Below are positions 20,561-30,858 of a stretch of DNA of 64,000 nt, one piece after another (within the stretch, counting starts at the first letter, position 1; every line of letters begins with the position of its first letter). The notes under the pieces are model-generated. The model was not told the origin of the DNA and ran no database searches. It was given only the letters and a program-made list of their open reading frames with translations. Location of the stretch: the NCBI GenBank assembly GCA_025362735.1, contig JANYFL010000046.1, positions 1 through 64,000 of the forward strand, in the 5' to 3' direction. Source of the DNA: Betaproteobacteria bacterium. GTDB lineage: Bacteria; Pseudomonadota; Gammaproteobacteria; Burkholderiales; Burkholderiaceae_D. The position numbers and the translations under genes were made by a program.

Positions 20561-20636
20561 GCCGCTGTAGCTCAGTCGGTAGAGCAGCGCATTCGTAATG
20601 CGAAGGTCGACAGTTCGATTCCGTCCAGCGGCACCA
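20561..20636 (+). tRNA. tRNA-Thr (anticodon CGT)
   Basis: A complete 76-nt cloverleaf with encoded CCA: acceptor GCCGCTG/CAGCGGC, D arm GCTC/GAGC, anticodon loop TTCGTAA, and T loop TTCGATT. The anticodon CGT reads ACG. The anticodon-arm region closely resembles the Escherichia coli thrW product. Confidence 0.95.
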
Positions 20637-20771
20637 GTCTTTATCCAAGACTCAAGTAGGGCCAATCCCCAATTTTTGGATTTTTTACTAGACTATGGCT
20701 ATTCAGCGTCGGGCTGGACTGACCATGCGGCTTTCTGAAAAGTATTCAGCGAAAGAAACGATAGATTTGCA

Positions 20772-21737
20772 TCAGGGTTTTGTGGTCGTACGGATGCTGC
20801 TGCCACGATCCACGTTGCCGCCCAGCCCCACTGGCAAAGGGAATTGCACGTGTTCCTCAACGCCTTCCAGTTTGCGCACTGATTTGACACCCAGAGTTTT
20901 AAGCCGGTCAATCAATTGCTGCACCAGTAACTCTGGCGCTGAAGCACCTGCCGTGATACCGACGCGCTGTTTACCGGTTAGCCAGTTCGGGTCCAACTCA
21001 TTCGCATTTTCGATCATGTGCGATTCCACACCCATGCGCGTACCCACCTCACGCAAGCGATTGCTGTTGGAACTGGTAGGGCTACCAATCACGATGATCA
21101 AATCGCACTGCGGCACCATGAACTTGACTGCATCTTGACGATTTTGAGTGGCATAACAGATGTCGTTGCGCTTGGGCTCAATGATGTTTGGGAAGCGTTG
21201 CTTGAGGGCCCGCGTCACTTCGGCTGCATCGTCCACGGACAGCGTGGTCTGCGTGACATAGGCGAGCTTATCGGGATTATTGACCTGTAGATGCGCTACA
21301 TCCGCAACGGTCTCGACCAGATACATACCGCCCTGAGACTGCCCCATTGTCCCTTCTACTTCGGGATGACCTTCATGACCCACCATAATGATTTCGCAGC
21401 CCGCTGCGCGTAATTTTCCGACTTCAACATGGACTTTGGTGACCAGCGGACAGGTCGCATCGAAGACACGTAGTCCAAGGGCATCCGCTTCTTGACGTAC
21501 CGCTTGTGACACACCGTGTGCGCTGAAGACGACGGTGTTTCCGGTGGGTACGTCATGCAAATCATCGACAAAAATAGCGCCTTTGCGGCGCAAATCCTCA
21601 ACCACATACTGATTGTGGACGATTTCATGTCGCACATAAATCGGGGCACCAAACTGTGTCAAGGCACGTTCGACAATTTCTATCGCACGATCGACACCGG
21701 CACAAAAACCACGGGGTTGGGCGAGCAATACTTCCAT
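20772..21737 (-). CDS. ispH: 4-hydroxy-3-methylbut-2-enyl diphosphate reductase
   Basis: The 321-residue Fe-S enzyme makes IPP and DMAPP in the last MEP-pathway step. The three cluster cysteines are visible in [21 protein letters not shown] and [11 protein letters not shown]. Conserved [13 protein letters not shown] and [14 protein letters not shown] are also present, as is [10 protein letters not shown]. It lies 17 bp after the FKBP isomerase gene, a conserved fkpB-ispH arrangement in proteobacteria. Confidence 0.97.
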   Translation of the reverse strand: MEVLLAQPRGFCAGVDRAIEIVERALTQFGAPIYVRHEIVHNQYVVEDLRRKGAIFVDDLHDVPTGNTVVFSAHGVSQAVRQEADALGLRVFDATCPLVTKVHVEVGKLRAAGCEIIMVGHEGHPEVEGTMGQSQGGMYLVETVADVAHLQVNNPDKLAYVTQTTLSVDDAAEVTRALKQRFPNIIEPKRNDICYATQNRQDAVKFMVPQCDLIIVIGSPTSSNSNRLREVGTRMGVESHMIENANELDPNWLTGKQRVGITAGASAPELLVQQLIDRLKTLGVKSVRKLEGVEEHVQFPLPVGLGGNVDRGSSIRTTTKP

Positions 21738-21754
21738 ATCGTTCCCTGCTTTCT

Positions 21755-22213
21755 CTACATCACACCGATGATCTGCACTTCAAACTGGACCGGCTGACCT
21801 GCCAAAGGATGGTTGAAGTCAAACAAGGCATATTGCTCATTGAGCTCTTTGAGCACACCTGCCAGGCGTGAACCACCCGGCACATTGAATTCGACCACAT
21901 CACCCGGCTCATAACCAGCGTTGAGCTCGCTTTGAATGTCCAACAGATTCCGGCTGATTTTTTGTACCAGTTCCGGATTGCGCGTGCCGAAGGCCTCACT
22001 TGGAGCCAGTTCAAAGGTTGCATGATCACCGGTTTTCAGGCCTAGCAATTTTTCTTCAAGAGCAGGCGCCATCTGACCATAACCCAACTGTAAGGTAGCG
22101 GGCTTATCCACGAAGGTGTTGACGATGTCAGCCTGGCCAGCTGTTGACTCTGCGGCCAGCGCTAACCGGTAATGGAGGGTGAGATAGGAGTCGGGCTGGA
22201 TAATGTCGGACAT
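21755..22213 (-). CDS. fkpB: FKBP-type peptidyl-prolyl isomerase (SlpA/FkpB-like)
   Basis: The 152-residue protein belongs to the SlyD/FkpB group, with an FKBP domain split by an insert-in-flap chaperone domain (about residues 70-125). Motifs seen are [39 protein letters not shown] and [20 protein letters not shown]. The ATG at 22213 fits the family start; an upstream in-frame ATG would add 20 residues of basic, non-conserved sequence that crosses the divergent radC leader. It is followed by ispH in what is probably one operon. Confidence 0.9.
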   Translation of the reverse strand: MSDIIQPDSYLTLHYRLALAAESTAGQADIVNTFVDKPATLQLGYGQMAPALEEKLLGLKTGDHATFELAPSEAFGTRNPELVQKISRNLLDIQSELNAGYEPGDVVEFNVPGGSRLAGVLKELNEQYALFDFNHPLAGQPVQFEVQIIGVM

Positions 22214-22310
22214 AATGTGGGCAAGTAACAAGAATAGATGCCTGCTTACGCCAGGATGGCGATATCGGTGCATCAGAAACGCTATTTTAAGCGATCAGGG
22301 AGAATGCCCG

Positions 22311-22985
22311 ATGTCGATCAGTGATTGGCCGGAAAATGAACGGCCTCGCGAAAAATTGCTGCTACAAGGTGCCGCAGCGCTTTCCGACGCGGAATTGCTT
22401 GCCTTGTTTTTCCGCACCGGTGTTCCCGGCAAAAGCGCGGTCGATCTGGCACGTGATTGTCTTCTACGTTTTGGCAACCTCACTGGTCTGTTTGCCGCAA
22501 CGCTGACACAGTTCTCAGAAATCAAAGGCCTCGGCCCGGCAAAATATACCCAGTTGCAAGCGGTTATGGAAATGACCAAACGTGCGCTTGGAGAAGAACT
22601 CACGCAACGTCATGCCCTCAGTTCGCCCAAATCAGTCAAGGATTATCTACGACTGCAAATCGGCGCAAAACCCTATGAAGTTTTTTTTGTGTTGTTTCTC
22701 GATGCGCAGAATCATTTGATTGCGGCTCAGGAATTATTTCGGGGCACGCTCACGCAGACCAGCGTTTATCCGCGCGAAGTCGTCAAACAGGCCTTGAGTT
22801 TTAACGCTGCTTCGGTTGTCTTTGCGCACAATCATCCTTCAGGCGTGGCAGAGCCCAGCCGTGCTGACGAGCTACTGACGCAATCACTCGCTACGGCTTT
22901 GAATCTGGTCGATATCCGCACACTTGATCATTTCATTGTCGCTGGAAATGTGGTCTATTCATTTTCTGAACACGGAAAAATGTAG
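22311..22985 (+). CDS. radC: RadC/YsjA-type JAB domain protein
   Basis: The start at 22311 follows AGGGAGA and gives 224 residues, the family norm. The N-terminal part is helical with helix-hairpin-helix-like [21 protein letters not shown], and the C-terminal JAMM metal site is complete: [20 protein letters not shown]. The family was once called a DNA repair protein, but its real function is unsettled. It is divergent from fkpB. Confidence 0.93.
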   Translation: MSISDWPENERPREKLLLQGAAALSDAELLALFFRTGVPGKSAVDLARDCLLRFGNLTGLFAATLTQFSEIKGLGPAKYTQLQAVMEMTKRALGEELTQRHALSSPKSVKDYLRLQIGAKPYEVFFVLFLDAQNHLIAAQELFRGTLTQTSVYPREVVKQALSFNAASVVFAHNHPSGVAEPSRADELLTQSLATALNLVDIRTLDHFIVAGNVVYSFSEHGKM

Positions 22986-23094
22986 GTGCTGTCCTGAACA
23001 AAATAATTCAGTGGTACCAGCTTTTTGTCTTACAGCAATGACTTAGAATTCACCCACTCTCATCTTTATCAAAACGGATTAACCAAACAACTCC

Positions 23095-24792
23095 ATGTCC
23101 GATCCAAGTCATCCAAGCGGACAAAGCACCTCTTCCATCGCGAAGGAAACGCTGATTGCCTTAGGCAAGCGCAAATTACCCGCCACGCCCACCAATTACG
23201 CCCAGATGTACCAGCAGATTGCCAGTGGATTGGGCATTCATGCCATGACGGCTCATGAGGCCATTCTGCTGTTAACGGCACGTCTCAAAGACCGCCAGTT
23301 AGCAGACCAATTGAACGAGGCGGCAGATGCCGAAGACTGGCGCTCAGTCAGCGTGGCACTTGAACAAGCCCTGAAAAAGGTGCAGCCGTCCGCTGCAGAA
23401 AATAAAACAGCACCGGCACCTGAGCCTGCTGGCTCTTCAACTGTGACGGTGATTGCTGCGAGTGACGCAGTCATGCCCACAAGTACGAGCGCGGCAGAAG
23501 ACAGTGCTCGTACGATTGATCTGCTGAACTGGATTGATCTGTTTGTGCGGCAAATCAAGACCGCCCAACACCTGTTTACTCTGACCCAGTATTCGGAACT
23601 TCTCAACATCCTGAAAATGGATGCGAACGCCAGTGACTTGCGTCTGCGCTTGAATGAATGGCTCAAGGCATGGAGCGAATCAAGACTGGCCACAGCACAG
23701 CCGACTCCGGGAATTGAATCTGCCGCATCGCTGGAGTCCAGTCATTTTGATCCGACCGCGTCTAAATTTGGAACGCATGCAGACCATGACGTGGCCGATC
23801 CGCGTGTTTTGGAACGTCTCAGTGAACTGATGCAATTGCTATTGTTGAACATCATTGAAATCGTGCCCGAGTCCGATGTGGTGCAGGAACAAGTCACCAA
23901 AATTGACGACCTGCTTTCCAAACGTTTGACCCTGGGTCGGCTCGACGAAATAGAGCGCGCCATCCGCTCTATGGTAGTTCGGGGCGGCATTGTTCGTCAT
24001 GGACTGGAAGAAGCCAAAGAAGCCATCAAGTCGGCAGTTGGCAAGTTGATTCAGCGCCTTGCCAGCATGTCCGATGCAACCGAGGGCTATACCGAAAAAC
24101 TGACCAAGCACGCGCGGCATATTGCCGAGGCCAGCAATATGACTTCCTTGTCCTATCAGATCAATGATCTGCTTGAAGACACTGAAATGCTGTCGAGTGA
24201 AATGATCAAGGCGCGTAGCGACTTTGCCGAGGCGCAGAAAAACACCCAGGTTCTTGAACAACGTACCCGTCAACTGGAACAGGAAATCGCGAAACTACAA
24301 AAACGTGTGCATACCGACCCCTTGACCGACACGCTCGACCGCAGATCAATGGAAGAAGTCTATGCCGAGGAAATCATTCGCGCCGACCGTGCCGGTCGTG
24401 CACTGTGCCTCGCCTTGATCGATATTGACGATATCAAGAAACTGAATCAGGAACATGGCAATGCGATTACCACAGAGGCACTTAAGCACTTGCTCGAAGT
24501 CATCAGTCGCATGACCCGCCCCACCGATTCTGTCGCCCGTTATGGTGAAAGCAAGATGGCTATTTTGCTGGTCGGTGCCAAACGCGATGATGCTGTCATG
24601 GTCATGACCCGCCTGATTCGAGAACTGACCAAATCATTCTTCATGGGGAATGATCAACACGTATTGCTCACTTTTTCTTGCGGTGTATCCCAGATCGATC
24701 CCAAAGTTGGTTTTGGCGATGCGATGGATCATGCCGAGGCCGCGTTGAAGCATGCGCTGGAGACGGGTAAGAATCAGGTGATTGGGGGCTGA
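23095..24792 (+). CDS. Protein with degenerate GGDEF domain
   Basis: The 565-residue protein has an Ala/Ser-rich N-terminal half without clear domains, a coiled-coil region around 375-405 (AQKNTQVLEQRTRQLEQEIAKLQKR contains heptads), and a C-terminal GGDEF fold (DPLTDTLDRRSMEEVYAEE; LALIDIDDIKKLNQEHGN). The signature is replaced by YGESK at residues 483-487, so it is unlikely to make c-di-GMP; it may bind the nucleotide or act as a scaffold. The stop codon lies inside the 11-bp direct repeat that flanks the downstream MITE-like element. Confidence 0.85.
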   Translation: MSDPSHPSGQSTSSIAKETLIALGKRKLPATPTNYAQMYQQIASGLGIHAMTAHEAILLLTARLKDRQLADQLNEAADAEDWRSVSVALEQALKKVQPSAAENKTAPAPEPAGSSTVTVIAASDAVMPTSTSAAEDSARTIDLLNWIDLFVRQIKTAQHLFTLTQYSELLNILKMDANASDLRLRLNEWLKAWSESRLATAQPTPGIESAASLESSHFDPTASKFGTHADHDVADPRVLERLSELMQLLLLNIIEIVPESDVVQEQVTKIDDLLSKRLTLGRLDEIERAIRSMVVRGGIVRHGLEEAKEAIKSAVGKLIQRLASMSDATEGYTEKLTKHARHIAEASNMTSLSYQINDLLEDTEMLSSEMIKARSDFAEAQKNTQVLEQRTRQLEQEIAKLQKRVHTDPLTDTLDRRSMEEVYAEEIIRADRAGRALCLALIDIDDIKKLNQEHGNAITTEALKHLLEVISRMTRPTDSVARYGESKMAILLVGAKRDDAVMVMTRLIRELTKSFFMGNDQHVLLTFSCGVSQIDPKVGFGDAMDHAEAALKHALETGKNQVIGG

Positions 24793-24940
24793 GTCCAATG
24801 GCACTTACTTAATTCGTACCTCCCACATTTTGTCATTCCCGCGAAGGCGGGAATCCAGCGACTTCAGGTAGATCAAGACACTGGATCCCCGCCTCCGCGA
24901 GGATGACGGTGCTTAAGTAAGTGCCATTCGGGGCTGAGTC
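24785..24940. mobile_element. MITE-like nested palindrome with flanking 11-bp direct repeats
   Basis: GGGGCTGAGTC occurs at 24785-24795 and again at 24930-24940. Between them lies a 134-bp element with perfect 16-bp terminal inverted repeats: AATGGCACTTACTTAA at 24797-24812 and its reverse complement at 24913-24928. Inside is a second inverted pair, starting GTCATTCCCGCGAAGG at 24832 and ending CGAGGATGAC at 24907, which belongs to the common palindromic repeat family. There is no coding capacity. The direct repeats look like a target-site duplication, so this seems a non-autonomous element mobilised by a transposase elsewhere. Duplications of 10-13 bp are typical of the IS4 family. Confidence 0.75.
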
Positions 24941-24963
24941 GGTTTCCAGTGAAACAAACACGT

Positions 24964-24989
24964 GTCGTTCCTGCGCAGGCAGGAACGAC
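24964..24989. terminator. Palindrome between convergent genes
   Basis: GTCGTTCCTGC and GCAGGAACGAC form a perfect 11-bp inverted repeat with a short loop. It lies just after the stop of the minus-strand oxoprolinase pseudogene. It belongs to the same repeat family as 28930-28997 and may act as a bidirectional transcription stop, although no strong T-run follows. Confidence 0.5.
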
Positions 24990-24994
24990 GGCCT

Positions 24995-27900
24995 TTAATC
25001 ATCCGATTTCCCAAACCCGCCCCCACCCGGTGTTTCAATCACGAACACATCCCCTGCCTGCATTTCCGCACTGGCAATGTGTTCCAGAGTTTCTTCACTG
25101 CCGTTCTTGCGAATCACACCGTTTCGTCCCAACGCACCCGCTTCACCACCGGCCGTGCCAAACGGCGCATAAACACGATTATTGGAAATAATCGAGGCAG
25201 TCATCGGTTCCAGAAAACGGATGATTCGTCGTCCTCCGTCCCCACCCTTCCATTGTCCTGCCCCACCTGAATTGCGACGAATTTCATAACTCTCCAATCG
25301 CACGGGATAACGAAATTCCAGCACCTCAGGATCGGTCAGGCGGGAGTTGGTCATGTGGGTCTGAACCAGATCAGTTCCGTCAAAGCCTTGGCCCGCTCCA
25401 CTCCCTCCCGAGATGGTTTCGTAATACTGGTAACGCGCATTGCCGAAAGTAAAGTTGTTCATCGTACTTTGCGCAGAGGCCATGACTCCAAGCGCGCCAT
25501 AAAGCGCGTTCGTGATGCAGCTGGATGTTTCTACATTGCCGGAAACGACCGCCGCTGGATAGCGCGGATTCAGCATTGATCCTTCCGGAATGATGATCTG
25601 CAGAGGTTTCAAGCAGCCCGCATTGAGTGGAATGTCATCATCAACCAGCGTGCGGAACACATAGAGCACCGCTGCCGTACAGATTGCTGAAGGTGCATTG
25701 AAATTATTCGGCAATTGTTCTGAGCTTCCGGTGAAATCAATCGTTGCTGAACGCTGCTGCGTATTGACCTGGATGCTGACCTTGATGGCCGCACCGTTAT
25801 CGAGAGTCAGTTCAAAGCTACCGTCTTTGAGATTATCGATCACCTTGCGGACGGCTTCTTCCGCATTGTCCTGCACGTGCTGCATATAGGCCTGTACCGT
25901 TTCCAGACCGAAATGCCGCACCATCGCTACTAGTTCCTCAGCACCTTTCTGATTAGCTGCAATCTGCGCACGAAGATCAGCAATGTTCTGATCCGGATTG
26001 CGCGCAGGGTATCTGGCTGAGGCGAGTCGATGACGGATATCGTCTTCGAGCATGATGCCCTTTGCACCATCGACCAGCTTGACGTTGTCGAACAAGATGC
26101 CTTCTTGCTCGATATGGGTTGAATCGGGCGGCATGGAACCGGGAGTGATGCACCGATATCGGCGTGGTGGCCGCGGGAGCCGACGTAGAAAAGTGGGCTT
26201 GGCCTTTTATCCCCTCCCCCGCTGGGGGAGGGATAGGGAGGGGGCGCTTTGGCGTCCGATTGACTTTTGCTGTCTGCTGGCCCCCATCCCAACCTTCCCC
26301 CAGCGGGGGAAGGAGTTATAAACAAAGGGGAAGTGGGGTACACCGGCGTAATGACGGTCACGTCGGGCAAATGCGTTCCGCCATGATAAGGATCATTCAG
26401 CACAAATACATCGCCGGGTTGCATCGTTGCTGCATGGGCGTGAATGACCGCGCGGATACTGTCGCCCATCGAACCCAGATGCACCGGGATATGCGGTGCG
26501 TTGGCGATCAGGTTGCCCTGGTCATCAAACAAGGCGCAGGAGAAATCGAGACGTTCCTTGATGTTGACCGAATGGGCCGTGTTCTGCAGACGCAAACCCA
26601 TCTGCTCAGCAATCGACATGAACAGATTGTTGAACACTTCCAGCATCACTGGATCGGCTTCAGTACCGATGGCGAGTCTGTTGGATCGAGCCTCAATACG
26701 TGTCAATACCAGATGATCGAGAGCCGTCACTTCGGCACCCCAACCCGGCTCAACCACCGTCGTTGCATTGGCTTCAGCGATGATGGCCGGGCCACGTAGA
26801 CGATCACCCGGCTGCATGTTTTCGCGGCGATAAAGAGCAGTGCCGTGCCAGCGTCCACCGCTATACATCTGCACGCGATGATCAGGCAATGGGGCTTGAT
26901 GCGCGTTGACCATGCTCTGCTTTTTACTTACTGGGTTGATGCCGCCAGTGGCCTGGGAACGTCCTATCGCTTCGACCGAAACCATTTCGGCCACCAACGC
27001 CCGGCCTGGCATCAGAAAAGCGTAGCGCTTGCGGTATTCGATCTCGAATTGACTGACCATCGCGGGCACACTGGCAAAATCAACCGGCAGTGAAGAATCG
27101 GTACCGGCATAACGCAGATGCACGCGCTGAATGATTTCTGGCGTGCACTGCGCAGCGAATCCCTGATTCAATAATTCCTTGCTGGCAGACTGAGAAAGTT
27201 CTTCAAAAATATTACTCAGTGTTTGCAGGGCCTCATCGTTCAATTCGAGTTCAACCGAACGCTCACGCATCACCGTCTGATCAGCCAAGCCCATGCCATA
27301 GGCAGACAGCACGCCGGAAAACGGATGAGAAAACACCTTGCTCATGCCCAGCGCATCGGCTACCCGGCAAGCATGCTGGCCGCCTGCACCGCCGAAGGTT
27401 GTCAGCACGTATTCGGTGACATCATGGCCGCGTTGCACCGAAATTTTCTTGATCGCATTGGCCATGTTTGCGACGGCAATGTCGATGAATCCTTCGGCGA
27501 TTTTTTCTGGGCTTTGTTCTTTTCCGGTTGCGGCTTGAATGGTCTGCGCTAGTTTCACGAACTCGGCACGCACCACGTCAGCATCCAATGGCTGATCGGC
27601 ATTCGGTCCGAATACTGCTGGAAAAAAGTCCGGCTGAATCTTGCCGAGCATCACATTGCAATCGGTCACCGCCAATGGGCCTCCACGCCGATAGCAAGCC
27701 GGACCAGGATTGGCCCCTGCCGAATCAGGACCAACGCGCATGCGGCTGCCGTCGAAATGCAGAATCGAGCCGCCACCCGCTGCAACGGTGTGAATACTCA
27801 TCATCGGCGCGCGAATACGCACGCCTGCAACCTGGGTATCGAAGACGCGCTCGTAGTCATTGGCGCCATCGTTCACATGCGCGCTGGCGTAATGCGACAC

Positions 27901-28779
27901 GTCTGTTGAGGTTCCGCCCATGTCAAAACCGATGATGCGTTCAAAGCCCGCTTCGCGGCTGGTGCGCACCATACCGACGATTCCCCCCGCTGGACCGGAC
28001 AGTATCGAATCCTTGCCCTGGAAGCGCAGCGCATCGGTTAAGCCGCCATTGCTCTGCATGAATAGCAGTCGCACACCGGGTAATTCCTTTGAGACCTGCT
28101 CAACATAACGCCGCAGGATCGGCGACAGATAAGCATCGACCACTGTGGTATCGCCGCGTGAAATCAGCTTCATCATCGGGCTGACCTGATGCGATACGGA
28201 TATCTGCGTAAAGCCGATCTCTTGGGCCATCTCGGCAACACGCTGCTCATGTGCGGTATATCGATATCCGTGCATCAGCACAATCGCAATCGATCGAAAG
28301 CCCACGTCATAAGCGGACTTCAATGCCGCCCGCGTCGCCTCTTCATTGAGAGGCAGAACCACATCACCGCTCGCACCGATACGTTCCTCAACCTCAACCA
28401 CTTTCGCGTACAACTGCTTCGGCAAGACGATGTGACGTTCAAAAATCCTGGGCCGGTTTTGATAGGCAATACGCAGTGCATCACGGAACCCACGCGTGAT
28501 GAACAGCACCGTCGGCTCACCTTTGCGTTCGAGCAGCGCATTGGTGGCGACCGTCGTGCCCATCTTCACGGCTTCAATGCAATCTGCCGGAATCGGCTCC
28601 CTGGGTTTCAAACCCAGTAAATGCCGTATTCCTGCTACTGCCGCATCCGGATACTGTTCAGCGTTTTCGGACAGCAACTTGTGCGTGGTCAGTGAACCAT
28701 CCGGACGCTGGGCGACGATGTCCGTAAACGTACCGCCCCGGTCAATCCAGAATTGCCATTTTTTTGATGCTTGGGTCAT
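24995..28779 (-). pseudogene. 5-oxoprolinase / hydantoinase (HyuA-HyuB fusion), frameshifted
   Basis: The intact ancestor would be a protein of about 1,250 residues hydrolysing 5-oxoproline with ATP. The HyuA half is complete ([51 protein letters not shown]). In the HyuB half the frame breaks near 26151: the reading GHHADIG continues as ASLPVP, but adding one G restores [12 protein letters not shown] and joins the remaining 379-residue frame to 24995. Just upstream, between ITPVY and LFYVG, about 40 extra residues are encoded by a palindromic insert (26205-26335). I take the ATG at 28779; a TTG at 28797 is also open. A sequencing error could mimic the one-base loss. Confidence 0.85.
26205..26335. 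repeat. Palindromic element inserted in-frame in the oxoprolinase gene
   Basis: Two hairpin units lie here: CCCTCCCCCGCTGGGGGAGGG around 26212-26232 and CTTCCCCCAGCGGGGGAAG around 26294-26312, in mirror order. Translated on the minus strand they give low-complexity [11 protein letters not shown] and [11 protein letters not shown], absent from normal oxoprolinases, between conserved ITPVY and LFYVG. The insert keeps the frame on its own. Confidence 0.7.
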
Positions 28780-28851
28780 GCGGGAAGAATAGTTCAAGAT
28801 GAGTTGTGGTTCTGCTTTCCTGCGATTCAGTCACTACAGGCCCAAATTTTT

Positions 28852-28903
28852 CCGTTCATCCTGAGTTCCGCACGCAGTGCGGAGTATCGAAGGATGAGCG
28901 GGA
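28852..28903. repeat. Palindromic repeat, CATCCTGAG...GGATGAG type
   Basis: GTTCATCCTGAG is followed by a hairpin CCGCACGCAGTGCGG and then CGAAGGATGAGC. It is related to the repeat at 11630-11727. Confidence 0.55.
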
Positions 28904-28929
28904 AATACCGAGTAAATATATAAACAATC

Positions 28930-28997
28930 GTCATTCCCGCGCAGGCGGGAATCCAGAGACTTTAACGTCACCAGGTTCCAGCCTGCGCTGGAACGAC
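28930..28997. repeat. 68-bp palindromic repeat, GTCATTCC...GGAACGAC type
   Basis: The element starts GTCATTCCCGCGCAGGCGGG and ends GCCTGCGCTGGAACGAC. Its core (GACTTTAACGTCACCAGG) is shared with the copy at 61130-61196. Each arm forms its own small hairpin. It lies upstream of nnrDE. Repeats of this type resemble the dRS3 elements described in Neisseria. Confidence 0.75.
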
Positions 28998-29092
28998 GGG
29001 CACACACTTAATCTGTTTTCCTTAAAGTGGTTTCTGATTATGCCGCTTTCGTGCCAACATGAGGTTCAGACAATACTTCAACTTACTCCCCC

Positions 29093-30601
29093 ATGAATCA
29101 GCCGCTCTATCCTGTCAGCGTCATCCGCAGCATTGAACAGAAAGCATTGGCGAATTTGCCTGCTGGAGCTCTGATGGTGCGTGCGGGTTCAGCCATTGCG
29201 GAATTGTCGCAAAGCATTACCCTTGATCGTCCGGGTCATATTCTGACTCTGGTGGGGCCGGGCAATAACGGCGGTGACGCGTTGGTTGCCGCTCGCCTGT
29301 TGCACGAGCGGGGTTTGAGCGTACAGGTCGCCCTGCTCGAAGCAGCCGAAAAATTTTCCGGCGATGCAAGAAATGCCTGGGATCAATGGGCAGCAACTGG
29401 CGGCATAACGCTACAAAGCCCGACTCAGCTCGACTTCAAATCGGTCACTCTGATTATCGACGGGCTGTTTGGTATTGGCCTGAAATCGTTGTCCTCAGGT
29501 CAGGTGACTCGTCCTTTACCTAAACGCGCACGCGCCTGGATCGAACAGGTCAATCGCTCAGGCTTGCCGGTTCTGGCAGTCGATGTGCCGACCGGACTCG
29601 ATGCCGATACCGGCTATGTCGTCGATCCGGCTGCCTGCATCCGCGCCAGCCATACGCTCAGCTTTATCGGTGACAAGCCCGGCTTGCATACCGCCGATGG
29701 ACCAGACTATTGCGGCCATATCCGCATCGATGCACTCGGCCTGAATATCGAACCGGACTCCGAAGCGGGCCAGATCAACGACCCGACCTTGTTTCAACCA
29801 TCCCTGCCCTCACGACGACTCAACAGCCACAAGGGCCAGTTCGGCAGCACTGGCATCATCGGCGGTGCCAGCGGTATGGTCGGCGCTGCACTGCTCGCCG
29901 CACGCATGGCGCTGTATGCCGGTTCGGGCCGCGTCTATGTGCGCCTGCTCGCACATGACGCTCCGAGTTTTGATGTGAACCAGCCCGAACTAATGCTGCG
30001 TCACAGTCTGGAAGGACTGAACCTGCAGGCACACGTGCTTGGCCCCGGCCTCGGCCAGTCCGACGCCTCGTTCGAGACGCTGGAACAAATGTTAAGCACA
30101 CCCGCCAGTCTGGTACTCGATGCCGATGCCCTGAACGGCATAGCCGCCCACGCCAAACTCCGCGAAAGGGTGAGTCTGCGTAATGCGCCCACGGTCCTGA
30201 CGCCCCATCCTCTCGAAGCTGCACGCCTGCTCGACACCGATGCCCAGACCGTCCAGTCCAACCGCATCAAAGCCGCACAGCGTCTGGCGCACCAATACCA
30301 AAGCATCGTCATTCTCAAAGGAGCAGGCAGCATCATCGCCGATCCCAAAGGGCAATGGGTCATCAACACAACCGGCAACCCCGCCTTGGCTACGGGTGGC
30401 ACAGGCGATGTACTCGCAGGTGTGACCGGCGCCTTGCTTGCGCAAGGTATGCCCGCATGGAATGCCGCTTTGGCCGCGACCTGGATACATGGAAAAGCTG
30501 CTGATGAATTGCGTGATCAAGGCATCGGGCCGGTCGGACTCAGTGCGTCGGAATTGATTCCGGAGATACGCAAGGTATTGAATCAGTGCTTGCTAAAATA
30601 A
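29093..30601 (+). CDS. nnr: Bifunctional NAD(P)HX epimerase / ADP-dependent dehydratase
   Basis: The 502-residue enzyme repairs hydrated NADH and NADPH. The N-terminal YjeF_N epimerase domain (about 1-215) shows VGPGNNGGDALVAARLLHERG, and VDVPTGLDADTG. The C-terminal kinase-like dehydratase (about 225-500) shows HKGQFGSTGIIGGASGMVGAA, LDADALNGI, LTPHPLEAARLL and NPALATGGTGDVLAG. The two-domain fusion is usual in bacteria. Monocistronic. Confidence 0.96.
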   Translation: MNQPLYPVSVIRSIEQKALANLPAGALMVRAGSAIAELSQSITLDRPGHILTLVGPGNNGGDALVAARLLHERGLSVQVALLEAAEKFSGDARNAWDQWAATGGITLQSPTQLDFKSVTLIIDGLFGIGLKSLSSGQVTRPLPKRARAWIEQVNRSGLPVLAVDVPTGLDADTGYVVDPAACIRASHTLSFIGDKPGLHTADGPDYCGHIRIDALGLNIEPDSEAGQINDPTLFQPSLPSRRLNSHKGQFGSTGIIGGASGMVGAALLAARMALYAGSGRVYVRLLAHDAPSFDVNQPELMLRHSLEGLNLQAHVLGPGLGQSDASFETLEQMLSTPASLVLDADALNGIAAHAKLRERVSLRNAPTVLTPHPLEAARLLDTDAQTVQSNRIKAAQRLAHQYQSIVILKGAGSIIADPKGQWVINTTGNPALATGGTGDVLAGVTGALLAQGMPAWNAALAATWIHGKAADELRDQGIGPVGLSASELIPEIRKVLNQCLLK

Positions 30602-30858
30602 GATGAGTGCCAAAAATTGGTGGCACATAAAAGGAACATTATCCTTACGCCGTCTTTCTCGCCCACTGCGCCGCGTTTGTTTTTTGTTGCTATTGATTTT
30701 CAAGGAGATTTATTCTTATGTCCAAGATTAGTCAGCATTCTGTTCAAGTTTATACGTCACTTTTGCCATCTACATTTAGCTAGGCCGCACACCGAAGCCG
30801 CTTGTGTCCGCGCGAAGTTAACAGCCTCCCACGACATCGGCAACCTCAAGGAGCCAAC
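30602..30858. other. Intergenic region with possible gene remnant
   Basis: An AAGGAG site at 30700-30705 precedes ATG 30718, which opens only an 18-21 codon frame (MSKISQHSVQVYTSLLPS) before TAG at 30781. It could be a leader peptide or the truncated start of a gene interrupted by the following accessory segment. Another short frame from 30603 overlaps it. Neither is convincing. Confidence 0.3.

Noticed and set aside
30603..30731. Short frame MSAKNWWHIKG...
   Set aside because: No ribosome-binding site; probably part of the nnr downstream region.
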